This document shows, piece after piece, positions 33,501-45,325 of a stretch of 64,000 bases of DNA. Each line of letters starts with the position of its first letter. Position 1 is the first letter of the stretch. The position numbers and the translations under genes were made by a program. Under the pieces are notes generated by a model that was not told where the DNA came from, made no database searches, and saw nothing but the letters and a program-made list of their open reading frames with translations. The stretch spans positions 2,969,758 through 3,033,757 of the forward strand of contig RPFO01000246.1 in NCBI GenBank assembly GCA_009746045.1, read 5' to 3'. The DNA comes from Mesostigma viride. Its lineage: Eukaryota; Streptophyta; Mesostigmatophyceae; Mesostigmatales; Mesostigmataceae.

Positions 33501-35040
33501 AAAATTCTGATCTGAGAACTATATCAGATATATTCACAGATAAGAACTATGACAGCAGCCCTGGTGTCCATACTTGCTGTCCTAGTGCACCTCCTAGGCC
33601 CAACAGGGACCATCTGCCAACAAGCAGTGGTAACCATCATGTCCTGGGAGAAGTATGCGTGGTCACAATGGTCTGGCGCAGGTAAGGGCCCCAACTGGCA
33701 AGTGACCCACACCCCACTTGTAAAGGGACGTTGTCAAGCAAGTGGTCCACCCCCTCTGGGAACATGTGTCAAAGGACACCGTCTAGCAAGTGGGCAACCC
33801 ATGCAAGAGACACCTGGTAACTCATGGGTGCACGTGTGATACCCTCTAGGGGACAACCCACTGCAGGTATCCCGATGTCCCCTAAAGGATGATGTGGTGG
33901 CATCTACCATGCCATATGCCTCCATGATAGCATCTGGCACCCCTTTGGCAGACCTGGGATATCCACTCCCCCGCAGAAATTTCCTCAGGGTAACTAGACA
34001 CAGCTGTCCAAGTATGATAGTGGAAACCCCGTAAATGCTGTTGTTCTGCCCTGGCATGTGTGATGCCGTCTGGAAATTACATTGCAGACATCCAGGATGT
34101 CCACTCCCCGCAAAAAATTGCTCAGGGTAACCAGACGTAGCTGCCACCAATCTGGACAACTCCTAGGGAGCTCGCCCTACCCATAGTACCATGATGATAG
34201 TGGGAACAACACAAATGCCGTTGTTCTCCTCCCCACCAAAACCAAACCACCATACACGTGGGAGGAACCAAAGCTCAACCTAGAACGCCTCCACTGTCAT
34301 GATGCTCAACAAGAAAAGGAAGAGTTTCCCCCACAACTGAAACAAATGTTTGGCGACGCGTGAATTAAGGACGTGCCACAGTCCTTAAACAGCAAGGGTA
34401 GGCTGCCCATGCACCGAAGAAAAGGATCCTGAAAGATTGTCAAGTGAGTGCAAAAGGAACCTTGCGTAAAAAGGGCAGCCATGAATCCCTACTGTCCGCT
34501 CATCCGGAGCCACCCTCAAAAGACACGAGGTGTAACCTGAGCCACACCGTAAAAATGTCGTCAAAGAAAAGCAGTGCACCGGGAAAAAAAAAACAACCTT
34601 AGACGGCGACGTCGTCAGGCGGTCGCGGTGGTGGTCGTGCGTGCAGCCGCAACCCGGAAACCGGGTGATAGGTGCCGTCGGCAGCAACAGTGCGTCGGCT
34701 CAGCCATAACCCGTAGCGCCATGTCAGCCTGGCCGAAAACAGAGCCTGCAGGGAAAAAAGACAGCTCCTAGCAGGATTCTGGAGCCGGACCTGCTGAGCT
34801 ACTGGCCCAACACTCCGCATTGCCCTGCTCGAAACGTAGCAACACTTGCGTAATGCCGATATATAAAGATGTTTGGAGCTAGGCAGAGACTGCGGCGTCA
34901 GCAGCCACGACAGACAGGGCGGTGGTCGGACTTCAGCACGATGCGGCCAGCCAGCCGAAAGCCCGTAAGTAAGGACGCTTGTCAATGAAATATTGCACGA
35001 ATTTAAAGAAAGGGACGGTGACTTAGTGGTGCGTTAATAA
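30588..35040. other. Non-coding filler in Ty3 copy 3
   Basis: About 4.4 kb with no coherent ORF. A minus-strand fragment at about 31330-31460 encodes FAWTDGCQQALDLLQQKLT, recognisable as the RT/RNase H linker of Ty3 pol. Other short frames have no known domain. Rather regular mentions of GGCAGGGCC, CACCATGC and CATCCAGG-type words suggest degraded repeats. It occupies the place of gag-pol in copy 2. Confidence 0.6.
31314..31637 (-). pseudogene. Ty3 pol remnant (RT-RNase H linker) in copy 3
   Basis: A 107-residue frame in which only FAWTDGCQQALDLLQQKLTP matches copy 2 (FEWTDRCQQAFDLLKQKLTS). The surrounding residues do not align, showing that this is a relic. Confidence 0.6.
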
Positions 35041-35044
35041 TGGC

Positions 35045-35302
35045 TTATGCAACACCCTTTTCTAGGGAGAGGTGAAGGAGAAGAAGGTCGCCCACTGCCC
35101 ACACCTGGTTCCGTAGGGATGAAGGTGATTGTGTAACCCGCCTCACTTCAGTCATAGAAGTACGATTGAAATTAAGTTGACGCCGTGGAGTATGAGTAGT
35201 TGTCTCAGCACCTTCCCTAGCAATGGGTTCAAGAGATGATGACGGGTCGCTTGCACCTTGATTAATAGGGGGTAAAGGTGATTGTGTCTTCGAACTACTC
35301 AT
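35045..35302 (-). pseudogene. gag: Gag N-terminal remnant of Ty3 copy 3
   Basis: The first 50-55 residues match the copy 2 Gag start (MSSSKTQSPLPP ... RRQLNFNRTSMTEVRR). After that the sequences part and the frame ends. It lies at the correct distance from the 5' LTR, so the leader and packaging region are kept while the coding region is lost. Confidence 0.85.
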
Positions 35303-35512
35303 ACTACCACATGAAGTCGCGATCGTCTGCCTAGTAGAGACAACGGTTACGGCTGACTTCTAGTGTTACAGAGCAAGACAGTCACATCAGGATGTGTCTC
35401 AGTCTGTAACACCGTAAGTTTTCCGCAACTCTATGAATCTTCTCGGATGACAGACATCTGATCAACGTTGTACTACCCGGAAGGTTACAACTTCAAGAGA
35501 AACACCAAAGTA

Positions 35513-35529
35513 GAGATCCCCGATACCAA
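35513..35529 (-). other. Primer binding site of Ty3 copy 3
   Basis: On the element strand TTGGTATCGGGGATCTC follows the 5' LTR directly. It resembles the initiator Met tRNA primer site (TGGTATCAGAGC). Confidence 0.65.
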
Positions 35530-36309
35530 TGTAACGACTAAAAATGATCATCATCATCATCCACAGTCCAATATGAAAGATCTTTTTACCTGGGTTGCTT
35601 TCCTGAGTTGCAGAACTTCAAGTATCCGAGCAACGTTGAGATGGAAATTCCACAGCACGTGATTTAGGGAATCACACCCCTTGTAGACACAAAGACAAGC
35701 TCGTGTGTAGACGACCTCTGTGGAACTGAAGGACGTCTATAGCCAAGGGGCTCTTATGGATTGGACAACAAAGCCAAGCTTTATTATACCATGGTGAATC
35801 AAAACCAACGTCGCAACAATGGCGACCCCACGTCCTTGATATCGACGTGCTTGTCGAACTTGCTCCAACCTTAGCCTGAAGAGAACCAATCAGAACCATG
35901 GGATTCTATACAAGATCTTCGTATCCATCCTAGTCACATAGAACAGAACAACACCACACACAGCCTGGCAGAATCTTTTCATGAGATCCTAAATCTGTCG
36001 TAAGCACTGAAGTCCCAAAGGAGCATTTAAGACTCAATAGTACCAACTAACAAACTACAACCCCACGTGGATCAGGCCACGACCAATGAGGGCTCCTATC
36101 AGTAGTATCAGCCAACAAACTACAACCCTACGTGGATCAGGCCACGACCAATGAGGGTTCCTATCAGTTGGTTGACAAAGTATCAGCTCCAAGTACCGTC
36201 GTCTTAGAAACCTCATAACTTTCTCAATACTGATCCAAAAGTCCTCAAATAAAAGCCAAACATTCACAAAACAAAGGATGTAACAACAAAGTCATTTTTG
36301 CTTGTTACA
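35530..36309 (-). repeat. 5' LTR of Ty3 copy 3
   Basis: 780 bp. Visible differences from 28634-29413 are CACATAGAACAG for CACACAGAACAG and CTTTTCATGAG for CTTTCCATGAG. This near identity marks a very recent insertion. Confidence 0.95.
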
Positions 36310-36488
36310 GTCAAGATAAACAGGCGTTGGCTTGGTTCGTCAACCTGGTAGAGCCAGGACATGTCGCGGTAGTCGATAGCCGCCCCCCCCTTCAGGGCCA
36401 CGAAGAGCTTCCGTTCCTGTACGAGGAACTCGAGAACCTCGACGCATTCCTGCGGCGACAGTTTCTGCCACTCGACGAGGGAGAACAT
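36310..36488 (-). pseudogene. LINE ORF1-like protein, N-terminal part
   Basis: Frame beginning MFSLVEWQKLSPQECVEVLE (first ATG at about 36488, with an in-frame stop further upstream). It runs to QRLFILT at the Ty3 insertion point and then continues into SHYQRSVGD at 28633. The N-terminal segment itself matches no family I know. Confidence 0.6.
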
Positions 36489-36509
36489 TCCGTCGCCGGG
36501 CAACACTAC

Positions 36510-37915
36510 AATACGCTTCCGCGGACACCTTTTTCAGCGGGGAAAGTGCCCCCGGGCTTTCGGTGCAAATTCTGCAAGCGCTGCGGAACTTAGATACTAA
36601 AATTTCGTTTTTGGTTCGTACCGTACAGCCAATCATTTTGCGCCCGGATCAAATTGTGATCTGGGCACTGAACACGAAAATTTCAGCGGAACATACGAAA
36701 CACCAACGCAACTACAGAAAATTTTCAGTGACGAAACTGTAGTACCGTGTACCCAAGCAAAATGTAGTAGGACTTCGCTAAATTCACGTTCGGAATTTTT
36801 CCCCGCAAGATTCCCCCGCAAGATTCCCCCGCAAGATTCCCCCCGCTAGGTTCAGGCTCCAGTCGATGCTCGCCAAATGGCGCAAAAAAAGAAACATATG
36901 TTAAAATCAACGGTGCGAATCCTCGTTACCGCTCGGGTAACATTCTCACTCATTTCGCGTCTCCTACGAACCGTATTGTAGTGAAGAAGTGGCTCCATTT
37001 GTGGCGATCGTGGCATGGTTTCTTGGGTTCAGGCGAGGCGCTTGGCGAGGGTTTGGCGGGTAAGCCTGTCGGCTGAACAATGGCGAGGGCGAGAGGGTTG
37101 GGCTGGGCGCTGGGAAGCTGTGCCAGCTCCTTTTCCAGCCCTCGTTTTGCTTTGGTAGTCGTCATAGCTGGTCACGTGCGTAACTTTGTCTATACTGCGT
37201 GGCAGCCGTAACCGTTTATACTGGCAAGTGCGTCTTAGAAAGGCGCATCGAATGCAAGTGGGCTGACCGAATTTGGGGCTCAGACGCAAAAGATCTGAAC
37301 TCCGCCGTCAGCCATACCGCCGTCAGCCATTCTCGTGCAGGCCAGACCAAGCTTTGTGATCTATTGGTCACATGGCCCGCCATAATTGTTTTCTTATGTG
37401 TTTAAGGTTAGGGCTCTGTTCATGACTGAACGTCATGAACGCGCTCTATTCATGACATTGATTAATTGATTTTAATTAGTCTCATGTCCATGTTGGGGGA
37501 CCGGGATCTCTGAATTCCCCAAAGAAGATATAGTGGAAGTCACCCCAAGACGTCAATATCCGTCAAGACGTCAATAACTACATGTATGTCCACAGCTCAG
37601 CTAGTAGTCTAAAATATGGGCCTCGAGCTACTCTTGCACGCAAGCAATGCCTATCATCAAGGATTAATTAATGCCTATCAACAAGGAGACAATCATGCTT
37701 GTTAAATTTCCTAGGACCCACAACTGGGGGGTCGTAATCTTTGACAATGTCCGCCTGGGCAACGCTACTAATCCTACATATCCGAGGTCCCATGTCTGAA
37801 TAAGAGGGGTTGAGCGGATGACGCCAACAGTGTCTGTGCTCTGCATGTCAGCTAAAATCATATTGCGGAGACAAACATATGGCGGTATGTCCAATGTTGG
37901 CCACTGCGTCGCCTA
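36510..37915. other. No supported feature
   Basis: Includes a short triple repeat of CCCCGCAAGATTC near 36800-36845. Frames are short and unconnected. No element ends were established. Confidence 0.45.
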
Positions 37916-38410
37916 CACTATACTATAAATTTACGGCCCGTACACGTATACGGAAATTTTTACGGGCCGTAAATTTTACGTTCGTACGCATATACTATAT
38001 TTCAAAAAATATAATTACTTACAGCAGAGTGAAATCACTCAAACCAAAGCAAACGCCCAGCTATAAACCTATATACAGAGCCATGTCAAAGCTCTATACT
38101 ACGATAAGACCATAAGTACGCATATACTTACCACTCGTATACTGGCCGTAAAATTTACTACCGTATACTTTTTCTCGTATACGGCAGTTAAGTTTACGGT
38201 AGTAAATTTTACGGCCAGTATACGAGAAAAAATTTACGGTAGTAAATTTTACGGCCAGTATACGAGAAAAAATTTACGGTAGTAAATTTTACGGCCAGTA
38301 TACTAGAAAAAGTATACGGTAGTAAATTTTACGGCCAGTATACTAGAAAAAGTATACGGTAGTAAAAGTTTACGGCCAGTATACTGGACAAGTATACGGG
38401 CCGTAACCTT
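37916..38410. repeat. AT-rich palindromic tandem element (TTTACGGCC-GTATAC type)
   Basis: Begins CACTATACTATAAATTTACGGCCCGTACACGTATACGG. From about 38140 it holds about five units of roughly 50 bp (ACGGTAGTAAATTTTACGGCCAGTATAC...GAAAAA). Its left end is the inverted complement of the right end of the block at 53740-54190 (...GGCCGTAAGTTTATAGTATAGTG), so the two are members of one family. Confidence 0.75.
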
Positions 38411-38984
38411 ATGATTTGTCCAACCTAGTGTATTGTGATTTGCGTTGTCATTTGACTTCATGGAAACATCATGTGGCAATAATTCAAATTAATTAATCAA
38501 TTATCAATCATTCAAATTAATGAAGAAACACATTATACTACTAAGAAACACACTAGTTGAATTAACCCTTATCAATCATTCAAATTTCCCAGAGCATCAG
38601 CTCAACGACGTACGCGAAAATATGCCGAGCTATGGCTGCCGAGAATGCTCATAACTTTCGACTCAGGCCATGAAATTTAGTCGGGTTTGTTGCATTCGAC
38701 TCGTCTTCTGATGACAAACACGCTGGTATAATTTCCGGCAGCTATCGTCCCCGATTTCGTACGTTCTCGACCTCGGCCTGCCCAGCAGATATCGCTATTT
38801 TCGACTCGATATGGCGGCATTCCCTTCGTGAATAGCACGCCTGCGCCCCCCGCCCCAGCATTCGACATCTTCCCCGTAGCTATGGAGGCCCCAACAACAC
38901 CTGCCGCCCCAGAAACCCGGTCGCTGGACGACGTTCTTGCCGCAGCCAGCCCTTTCGTCGGCATCGCTCCCGCCGCTCCCAAGT
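38411..38984. other. No gene; possible solitary TTAA-element end at 38564
   Basis: AT-rich unremarkable DNA. TTAACCCTTATCAATCATTC at about 38564 looks like a TTAA/CCCTT end as in elements A-C, but no matching right end was found. A 117-residue minus-strand frame at 38677-39030 has no known domain. Confidence 0.35.
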
Positions 38985-39701
38985 AGCTAAAGGAACTTAG
39001 GTAATGCAACGAGGGAGGGAAGCTAAGCAAGGGAGGGGAGGAAAGCTACCAAGGGAGAGGGAGGAAAGGGAAGGGCATTAAGCTATGGGATATGGGAGGG
39101 GAGGGGAAGGAAGCTAAAGGAACTTAGGTAATGCAAGGAAGGAGGGAAGCTAAGAAAGTGAGGGGAGGAAAGCTACTAAGGGAGAGGGAGGAAAGGGAAG
39201 GGCATTAAGCTATGGGATATGGGAGGGGAGGGGAAGGAAGCTATAGGAACTTAGGTAATGCAAGGAAGGAGGGAAGCTAAGAAAGGGAAGGGGAGGAAAG
39301 TTACTAAGGGAGAGGGAGGAAAGGGGAGGGAAGCTAAGATGGGAGGGGAGGGGAAGGAAGCTAAAGGAACTTCGGTAATGCAAGGAAGGAGGGAAGCTAA
39401 GAAAGGGAAGGGGAGGAAAGCTACTTAGAAGGGAGAGGGAGGAAAGGGGAGGGAAGCTAAGGGATGGGAGGGAAGAGGAAGGAAGCTAAAGGAACTTAGG
39501 TAATGCAAGGAAGGAGGTAAGCTAAGAAAGGGAAGGGGAGGAAAGCTACTTAGAAGGGAGAGGGACGAAAGGGGAGGGAAGCTCAGGGATGGGAGGGGAG
39601 GGGAAGGAAGCTAAAGGAACTTAGGTAATGCAAGGAAGGAGGGAAGCTAAGAAAGTGAGGGGAGGAAAGCTACCAAGGGAGAGGGAGGAAAGGGAAGGGC
39701 A

Positions 39702-41791
39702 TTAACCCTTCAACTGTCAAAACTCGAACCACGAGAACGGACTGAGTTTGGGTATCTTTGTGCGCCTGAGAGTAACTAGCCAAATAACATTTTCTGGCCC
39801 ACCCTTGGAACCAAGCATGCTTTTATATCAAATAATGTTTGGGAAATTTGGTTGGTCACATATCCATGCCCTACACCTGCTAAAAATAGCACCCCCCTCA
39901 GGGGGGTACAGTGCACATGGGGTTGGAGACATATATAATGCATTATCGACCATTTACACAAATCAGTTGGCCCTGGCCTTTTAAAGGCAGGTTATTATAA
40001 TCATAGACATGCCATCAATGCATTCACAACATGAAATGTCACAAAACTGTGGACGCTAGCTACAAAATGGCCAAAGCCAGCTGGCACCGTTATAACGGTG
40101 CCAGCTGGCAGGGGTATAAATGGTAGCATAACAACACAAAACTTTATTCCAATTGGCATGAAACAACAAGGGATGCCCAATTGGGCATCATGCACCATAC
40201 CCAGGTGATAAAACAAGAGACCATGCCATATAACACATGCCAACATGCCGCAAGGGGCCAAAATGGCACTAGCGCGCGCGTGCGGTATACATAGCGCAAG
40301 ACTAGCCAAGGGTGTAGCTAACTGTCAATTGGGCTACCTGGCTATGTGCCAGACTACGGATTGCGCCTCTGGGTGCGCAGATCCTGCCTCCTACAAGGCC
40401 CTGTCAGCTGGGTGCCAGCTGCCAACGTGCGGGTCGTGCGGCCATTGGCCTCAGCCCATGCGCGGCCAGCCGGGCTGCGGGCTGACAAGGGCTGCATGGC
40501 ACGCTGGCGGCGGGCGTCGTCGTCGTCGACGCCAGCCACTGGCCCAGCGTGGAAGCTGAGATAAGCCAGCATATAAGACACAAGACCATGCTAAAAAATA
40601 GGTGAAAGGCTCATTAATCAAGGCCTCAAGCGCGCGCGTCAAAGGGGTGGCAAGGAGCTACATCACTAACCCACCCGATGAATGACAAAACACCTCCACG
40701 TTCTTTGCAACAATAAAGAAAACAAAATGAACAAGTTGGTAATGCTTCCATGCAAACAGGTATTGGGTATCTCCATGTTTGTCACATGCAATGGATGCAA
40801 AATCAGAAGGTGGGCGTTGGCCAGCAAAACAAGAAGCCATGCCTAAAACTGGTCAGAAAAGAACTTGTCTCGGGCTGTTTGAGCCAGGAAAAGCATTGGG
40901 TAATCACCTTTACCATATTACTAACCAATACCAACCGTTATCACGCTATTTCCGTTGCAGCCTCAGCTAACAGCGACCAAACATGGTCCAAAATCTGCTT
41001 GACCTGATGGTATTCCACAACTATGACAAGCCGATGCGTAGAGGGAGCAAAACAACAAAATGACAATCACAAGCCCTCGATTATAACCCTAATATTAGTT
41101 ATAAACGATAATACAACCATATACGGTTAACGGAACACGCTAGGAGGCTAGAACGTACCAGGTCGGAACAGCAGATTACCTTTCCTGCGGGAGCCAGCAC
41201 GCCCGATTCATGGACGTAGCCTCGAGCCTTTCCTGGCTGCCAATTCTAGCAAATCTGGTTGGGAACAACGTCAAAGGTTTATCCATGCGCAAATACCTCG
41301 AAAATTTCCGCCTAGCAACATGCAGCACTCGCACTGTCACCGCCTGGCCGCTGACATGATTTGCTGCGCCGACCAGCACCCCGATGACCCATCTACGCAT
41401 CTTCAAACGTTCCATGGCTGGGGATAAAACGTTTTTAGGACTTGAAAATCATGCCTACAAAATTTGAGTCCATTAGGTAAAGCCATTCTCTCGTACCAGT
41501 CAGTTGCGTGCACCGCCATAGCCGTGCGCGTCAATATTTTTCATGCACGTCGGTCCCGTTGGACCATGGTACCCCCCTAACTTTGCTCAAGCATATCTCC
41601 CTGGCCAGGTGTCCAAAATACGGTCTGAATAGCGCCAGGCATAGCTTACGTCTAGATCTTTCGATCCCCCCAGGTTTGACCGTTAAATTATTATTGGCGC
41701 GGCGCCTGGTTCTGCCACAAACTCAGTCCGTTAGAGTGGCGCGAGTTCAACTGGCGCCACGAAAACGGACTCAGTACAGTTTAAGGGTTAA
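39702..41791. mobile_element. TTAA element B (39706-41787), inserted in a minisatellite
   Basis: Ends CCCTTCAACTGT at 39706 and (inverted) CCCTTAAACTGT at 41787, flanked by TTAA. The uninterrupted site GCATTAAGCTATGGG is present in neighbouring minisatellite units. The right side carries one extra TTAA, so the junction reads TTAATTAAGC. Subterminal hairpin GTGGCGC...GCGCCAC lies near 41735-41762, and ACGGACT motifs occur near both ends. The interior aligns with element A at several places, including the C/G hairpin near 39891 and the block CCAGTCAGTT...GCACCGCCAT near 41498. No gene is apparent in 2082 bp. Confidence 0.88.
40076..40109. repeat. Perfect 34-bp palindrome inside element B
   Basis: GCCAGCTGGCACCGTTA followed by its exact complement, no spacer. 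Followed closely by GGGGTATAAAT. Confidence 0.95.
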
Positions 41792-42018
41792 TTAAGCTAT
41801 GGGATATGGGAGGGGAGGGGAAGGAAGCTAAAGGAACTTAGGTAATGCAAGGAAGGAGGGAAGCTAACAAAGGGAAGGGGAGGAAAGCTACAAAGGGAGA
41901 GGGAGGAAAGGGAAGGGCATTAAGCTATGGGATATGGGAGGGGAGGGGAAGGAAGCTAAAGGAACTTAGGTAATGCAAGGAAGGAGGTAAGCTAAGAAAG
42001 GAGGGGAGGGGAGGGAAG

Positions 42019-42975
42019 CTAGCGGCCCACATGCATCTCTCCCTCGACAAGGAACAAGCGCATGCACCCACCCACCCCACATGCACCCCTCCCTTTACAT
42101 GAAACAAGCATGTGGGCCCACCTACTGCAATGCATCCCTCCCTTGATAAAGAACACACACATGCACCCACCCACCGCGCATGCATCCCTCCCGTGCATGA
42201 CAAGGAAGAAGCATGTGCACCCACCCACCCCACCTGCGTCCCTCCCTTGACAAGGAACAATTTCATGCACCCACCCACCCACATGCATCTCTACCTTGAC
42301 AAGGAACAAGAGCATGCACCTACCCACCGCGCATGCATCCCTCCCTTGACAAGGAACAAGCATGTGTACCCACCCACCCCACATGCATCCCTCCCTTTAC
42401 AAGAAACAAGCACGTGAACCCACCTAATGCACAAGCATCCCTCCCTTCATAAGGAACAAGCACGTGCACCCACCCACCCCACATGCATCCCTCCCTCGAC
42501 AAGGAACAAGCGCATGCACCCACCCACCCCACATGCATCCCTCCCTTGACAAGCAACAAGCGCATGCAGCCACCCACCCCACATGCAGTCCTCCCTTTAC
42601 AAGAAACAAGCACGTGCACCTACCTACTGCACATGCACCCCTCCCTTGACAAGGAACAAGCGCGTGCACCCACCCACCCCACATGCATCCCTCGACAAGG
42701 AACAAGCGCGTGCACTCACCCACCCCACATGCATCCCTCCTTTGAAAAGGAAAAAGCACGTGCAACCACCCACCCCACGTGCATCCCTCCCTTGACAAGG
42801 AACAAGCACGTGCACTCACCCACCCCACATGCATCCGTCCTTTGACAGGAAAAAGCACTTGCACTCACCCACCCCACATGCATCCCTCCCTTGACAGGGA
42901 AAAAGCGCGTTCACCCACCCACCCACACGCATTCCTCTCTTGACAACGAACAAGCACGTGAACCTACCTACCCAC
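42019..42975. repeat. Minisatellite, long array of about 60-bp units
   Basis: About sixteen imperfect units of CACCCACCCACCCCACATGC / ATCCCTCCCTTGACAAGGAA / CAAGCACGTG. Frames on both strands give repeated peptide motifs but frames change between units, so it is not coding. Same family as 18986-19215. Confidence 0.93.
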
Positions 42976-44146
42976 TAGCATGGCACGAAGGCATACCATA
43001 CAATAGCATGGCGTTGCCAAAGCGAAAAAAGAGATCTCGGTGGGGAGAAACTGCCCAGCAAAACTGACAACCATGCAAGGCAAAAAACTTGAATAACTTA
43101 CGGTGGACATCGGCACATAATGAGTAGCCCAGATGTGCCGGGTTTAGAGTAAACGAGGCCGAAAATGTCGCGTAACTCAAAGGCATCTTTAGTAGCCTGT
43201 CAAGCGACGGGAACGAGTGGAAACCTGAAGAATGGCAAAAGACATTAAGTCGACTGCCATACATAAAAGATAGAGAATCAGTAGTACACAGCTCCCCTCA
43301 TGGAGCAGTAAGCAAATGAGCGATGATTAACAAAGTGTGAGACAGATAGTCTATGCGACTCCTTGCGACTAAACGTGGCATGCATATGCGGGCGCTGATT
43401 AGGAAAATTGGCTTACTTTGTTTAGCGTAATGCGATTGCAGTAGCTTCGTGAAATGCCGCATGCGCACGATGTCACGAAATTTAAATTTCCTTTAGGAAC
43501 AAAGACGAACCAATTGATGTAGCTGGCTAAGGACTACGCCATGGTAGGCTAGCTGTATCGGAGAGAGCGCTGTAGATGGCTGGAAAAATGATAACTCAAT
43601 CATGCTAAACTGCGGCTCCAAAGGCTTGTTCTAGTGCGCCTTTGGCTTTCTTCTTCTTCAGGCGCAATAAGCCTGCGATTCTTTTTTAGTCCAAGTATTC
43701 TTTCACCACTACTGACCGGCTGGCGACTGCAAATCGGCATGGCCGGCTAATTATGAGGCAAGCGTTGCAAGGGCAGACGCTTGTGATCGTTGATAAATTC
43801 GAAAAATCGTTCTCGCCCGGCGCGGCGGTTCACAACTCCCCACCTGCAAACTCGACTAGCACAGGTACGGGGGCGTTCCTGAAACCAGTCCCGTACACGC
43901 AACCGTTCTATCCGGCCCTCGGCAAATATAGAATCTCTGCTGCACTTCCGCGGCGTGGGACACAACAACAACAACAACAACTTCCGCGGCGTGGGATTCA
44001 ACTAACTAACTAACTAACTTCCGCGGCGTGGGAACCAACAAGAACAAGAACAAGAACAAGAACAACACGCAACCGCTCTGTGCCGTACCTAGAACGGGAC
44101 AAGTACAAGACCGTATCGGCCAGTATAGATTCTCTGCTGCCCATGT
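42976..44146. other. No gene; short simple repeats near 43965-44070
   Basis: Three copies of CTTCCGCGGCGTGGGA, each followed by a different simple repeat: (ACA)n, (AACT)n and (AAGAAC)n. The sequence right of Ty3 copy 2 (53624 on: GCGGCGTGGGACACAACAAC) belongs to the same series, so copy 2 landed in this repeat cluster. Confidence 0.7.
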
Positions 44147-44151
44147 GCGGC

Positions 44152-44931
44152 TGTAACGACTAAAAATGATCATCAACATCATCCACAGTCCAATATGAAA
44201 GATCTTTTACCTGGGTTGCTTTCCTGAGTCGCAGAACTTCAAGTATCCGAGCAACGTTGAGATGGAAATTCCACAGCACGTGATTTAGGGAATCACAACC
44301 CCTTGTAGACACAAAGACAAGCTCGTGTATAGACGGCCTCTGTGGAACTGAAGGTCGTCTATAGCCAAGGGGCTCTTATGGATTGGACAACAAAGCCAAG
44401 CTTTATTATACCATGGTGAATCAAAACCAACGTAGCAACAATGGCGACCCCACGTCCTTGATATCGACGTGCTTGTCGAGCTTGCTCCAACCTTAGCCTG
44501 AAGAGAACCAATCAGAACCATGGAATCCTATACAAGATCTTCGTATCCATCCTAGTCACACAAAACAGAACAACACCACACACAGCCTGGCAGAATCTTT
44601 CCATGAGATCCTAAATCTGTCGTGAGCACTGAAGTCCCAAAGGAGCATTTAAGACTCAATAGTACCAACTAACAAACTACAACCCCACGTGGATCAGGCC
44701 ACGACCAATGAGGGCTCCTATCAGTAGTATCAGCCAACAAACTACAACCCTACGTGGATCAGGCCACGACCAATGAGGGTTCCTATCAGTTGGCTGACAA
44801 AGTATCAGCTCCAAGTACCGTCGTCTTAGAAACCTCATAACTTTCTCAATACTGATCCAAAAGTCCTCGAATAAAAGCCAAACATTCACAAAACAAAGGA
44901 TGTAACAACAAAGTCATTTTTGCTTGTTACA
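44152..44931 (-). repeat. 3' LTR of Ty3 copy 2
   Basis: 780 bp, TGTAAC...GTTACA. Carries the duplicated 62-bp block near 44660-44790, as in copy 3. Confidence 0.95.
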
Positions 44932-44943
44932 TATCTCCCCCTC
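44932..44943 (-). other. Polypurine tract of Ty3 copy 2
   Basis: GAGGGGGAGATA on the element strand, directly before the 3' LTR. Confidence 0.8.
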
Positions 44944-45325
44944 AAAACTGGACCTCCCAGGTCCAATAGCCAACTCTTGAAGGCAGAGGAACATTGAACA
45001 GAAATCCACCATCTCTTGGGAAAAGCAGATGGGTTTTTACATCCCTGAAAACAGGGCCTCCTATCTCATAACATCTAGTCACAGGTCTCTACAGCAAACA
45101 AGTCACTACCTTATCTACTATAAAGCCAGATAAACATCTCATAATACAAGGTCTTCCATTCAGCATCCTGGAACCTGGAACTCTGGACTGGAACATCAGA
45201 ACTGGACTGGAGCCCCCCCCCATCATCCATCCTGGAATCCCCCCCTCACACCACAATCCAAAGCACCTTCCATACTCTTCCCCCATCCTTCCCCATCCTC
45301 TTCCTGCACAGCTCTGTTCTTCACA

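Larger units (their letters stand above)
28629..36314 (-). mobile_element. Ty3 copy 3 (28634-36309): young, pol-less, non-autonomous derivative
   Basis: LTRs at 28634-29413 and 35530-36309 (780 bp each) differ at only two sites. The flanking duplications GTCAA lie at 28629-28633 and 36310-36314. Primer site, gag N-terminus, ORF3 C-terminal half, purine tract and both LTRs match copy 2. Between about 30588 and 35040 the pol region is replaced by unrelated or highly degenerate sequence with only a short RNase H-region remnant. It must have been copied by proteins from another element. Confidence 0.9.
38985..42018. repeat. GGAAGGAAGCTAAAGGAAC minisatellite (38985-39701 and 41793-42018)
   Basis: Purine-rich units of about 110-130 bp (AGCTAAAGGAACTTAGGTAATG, AAGGAGGGAAGCTAAGAAAG, GGGCATTAAGCTATGGGATATGGG). 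Roughly six units lie left and two right of element B, which split the array at GCATTAAGC. Confidence 0.9.

Noticed and set aside
31640-34990. Scattered frames of 60-140 residues in the filler of Ty3 copy 3
   Set aside because: No domain, no continuity, no counterpart in copy 2; only the short RNase H-region relic was kept.
42019-42864. Several frames with repeated VGGCTCLFLVKGG or MHPSLDKEQA peptides
   Set aside because: Minisatellite translation; frames switch between units and occur on both strands.
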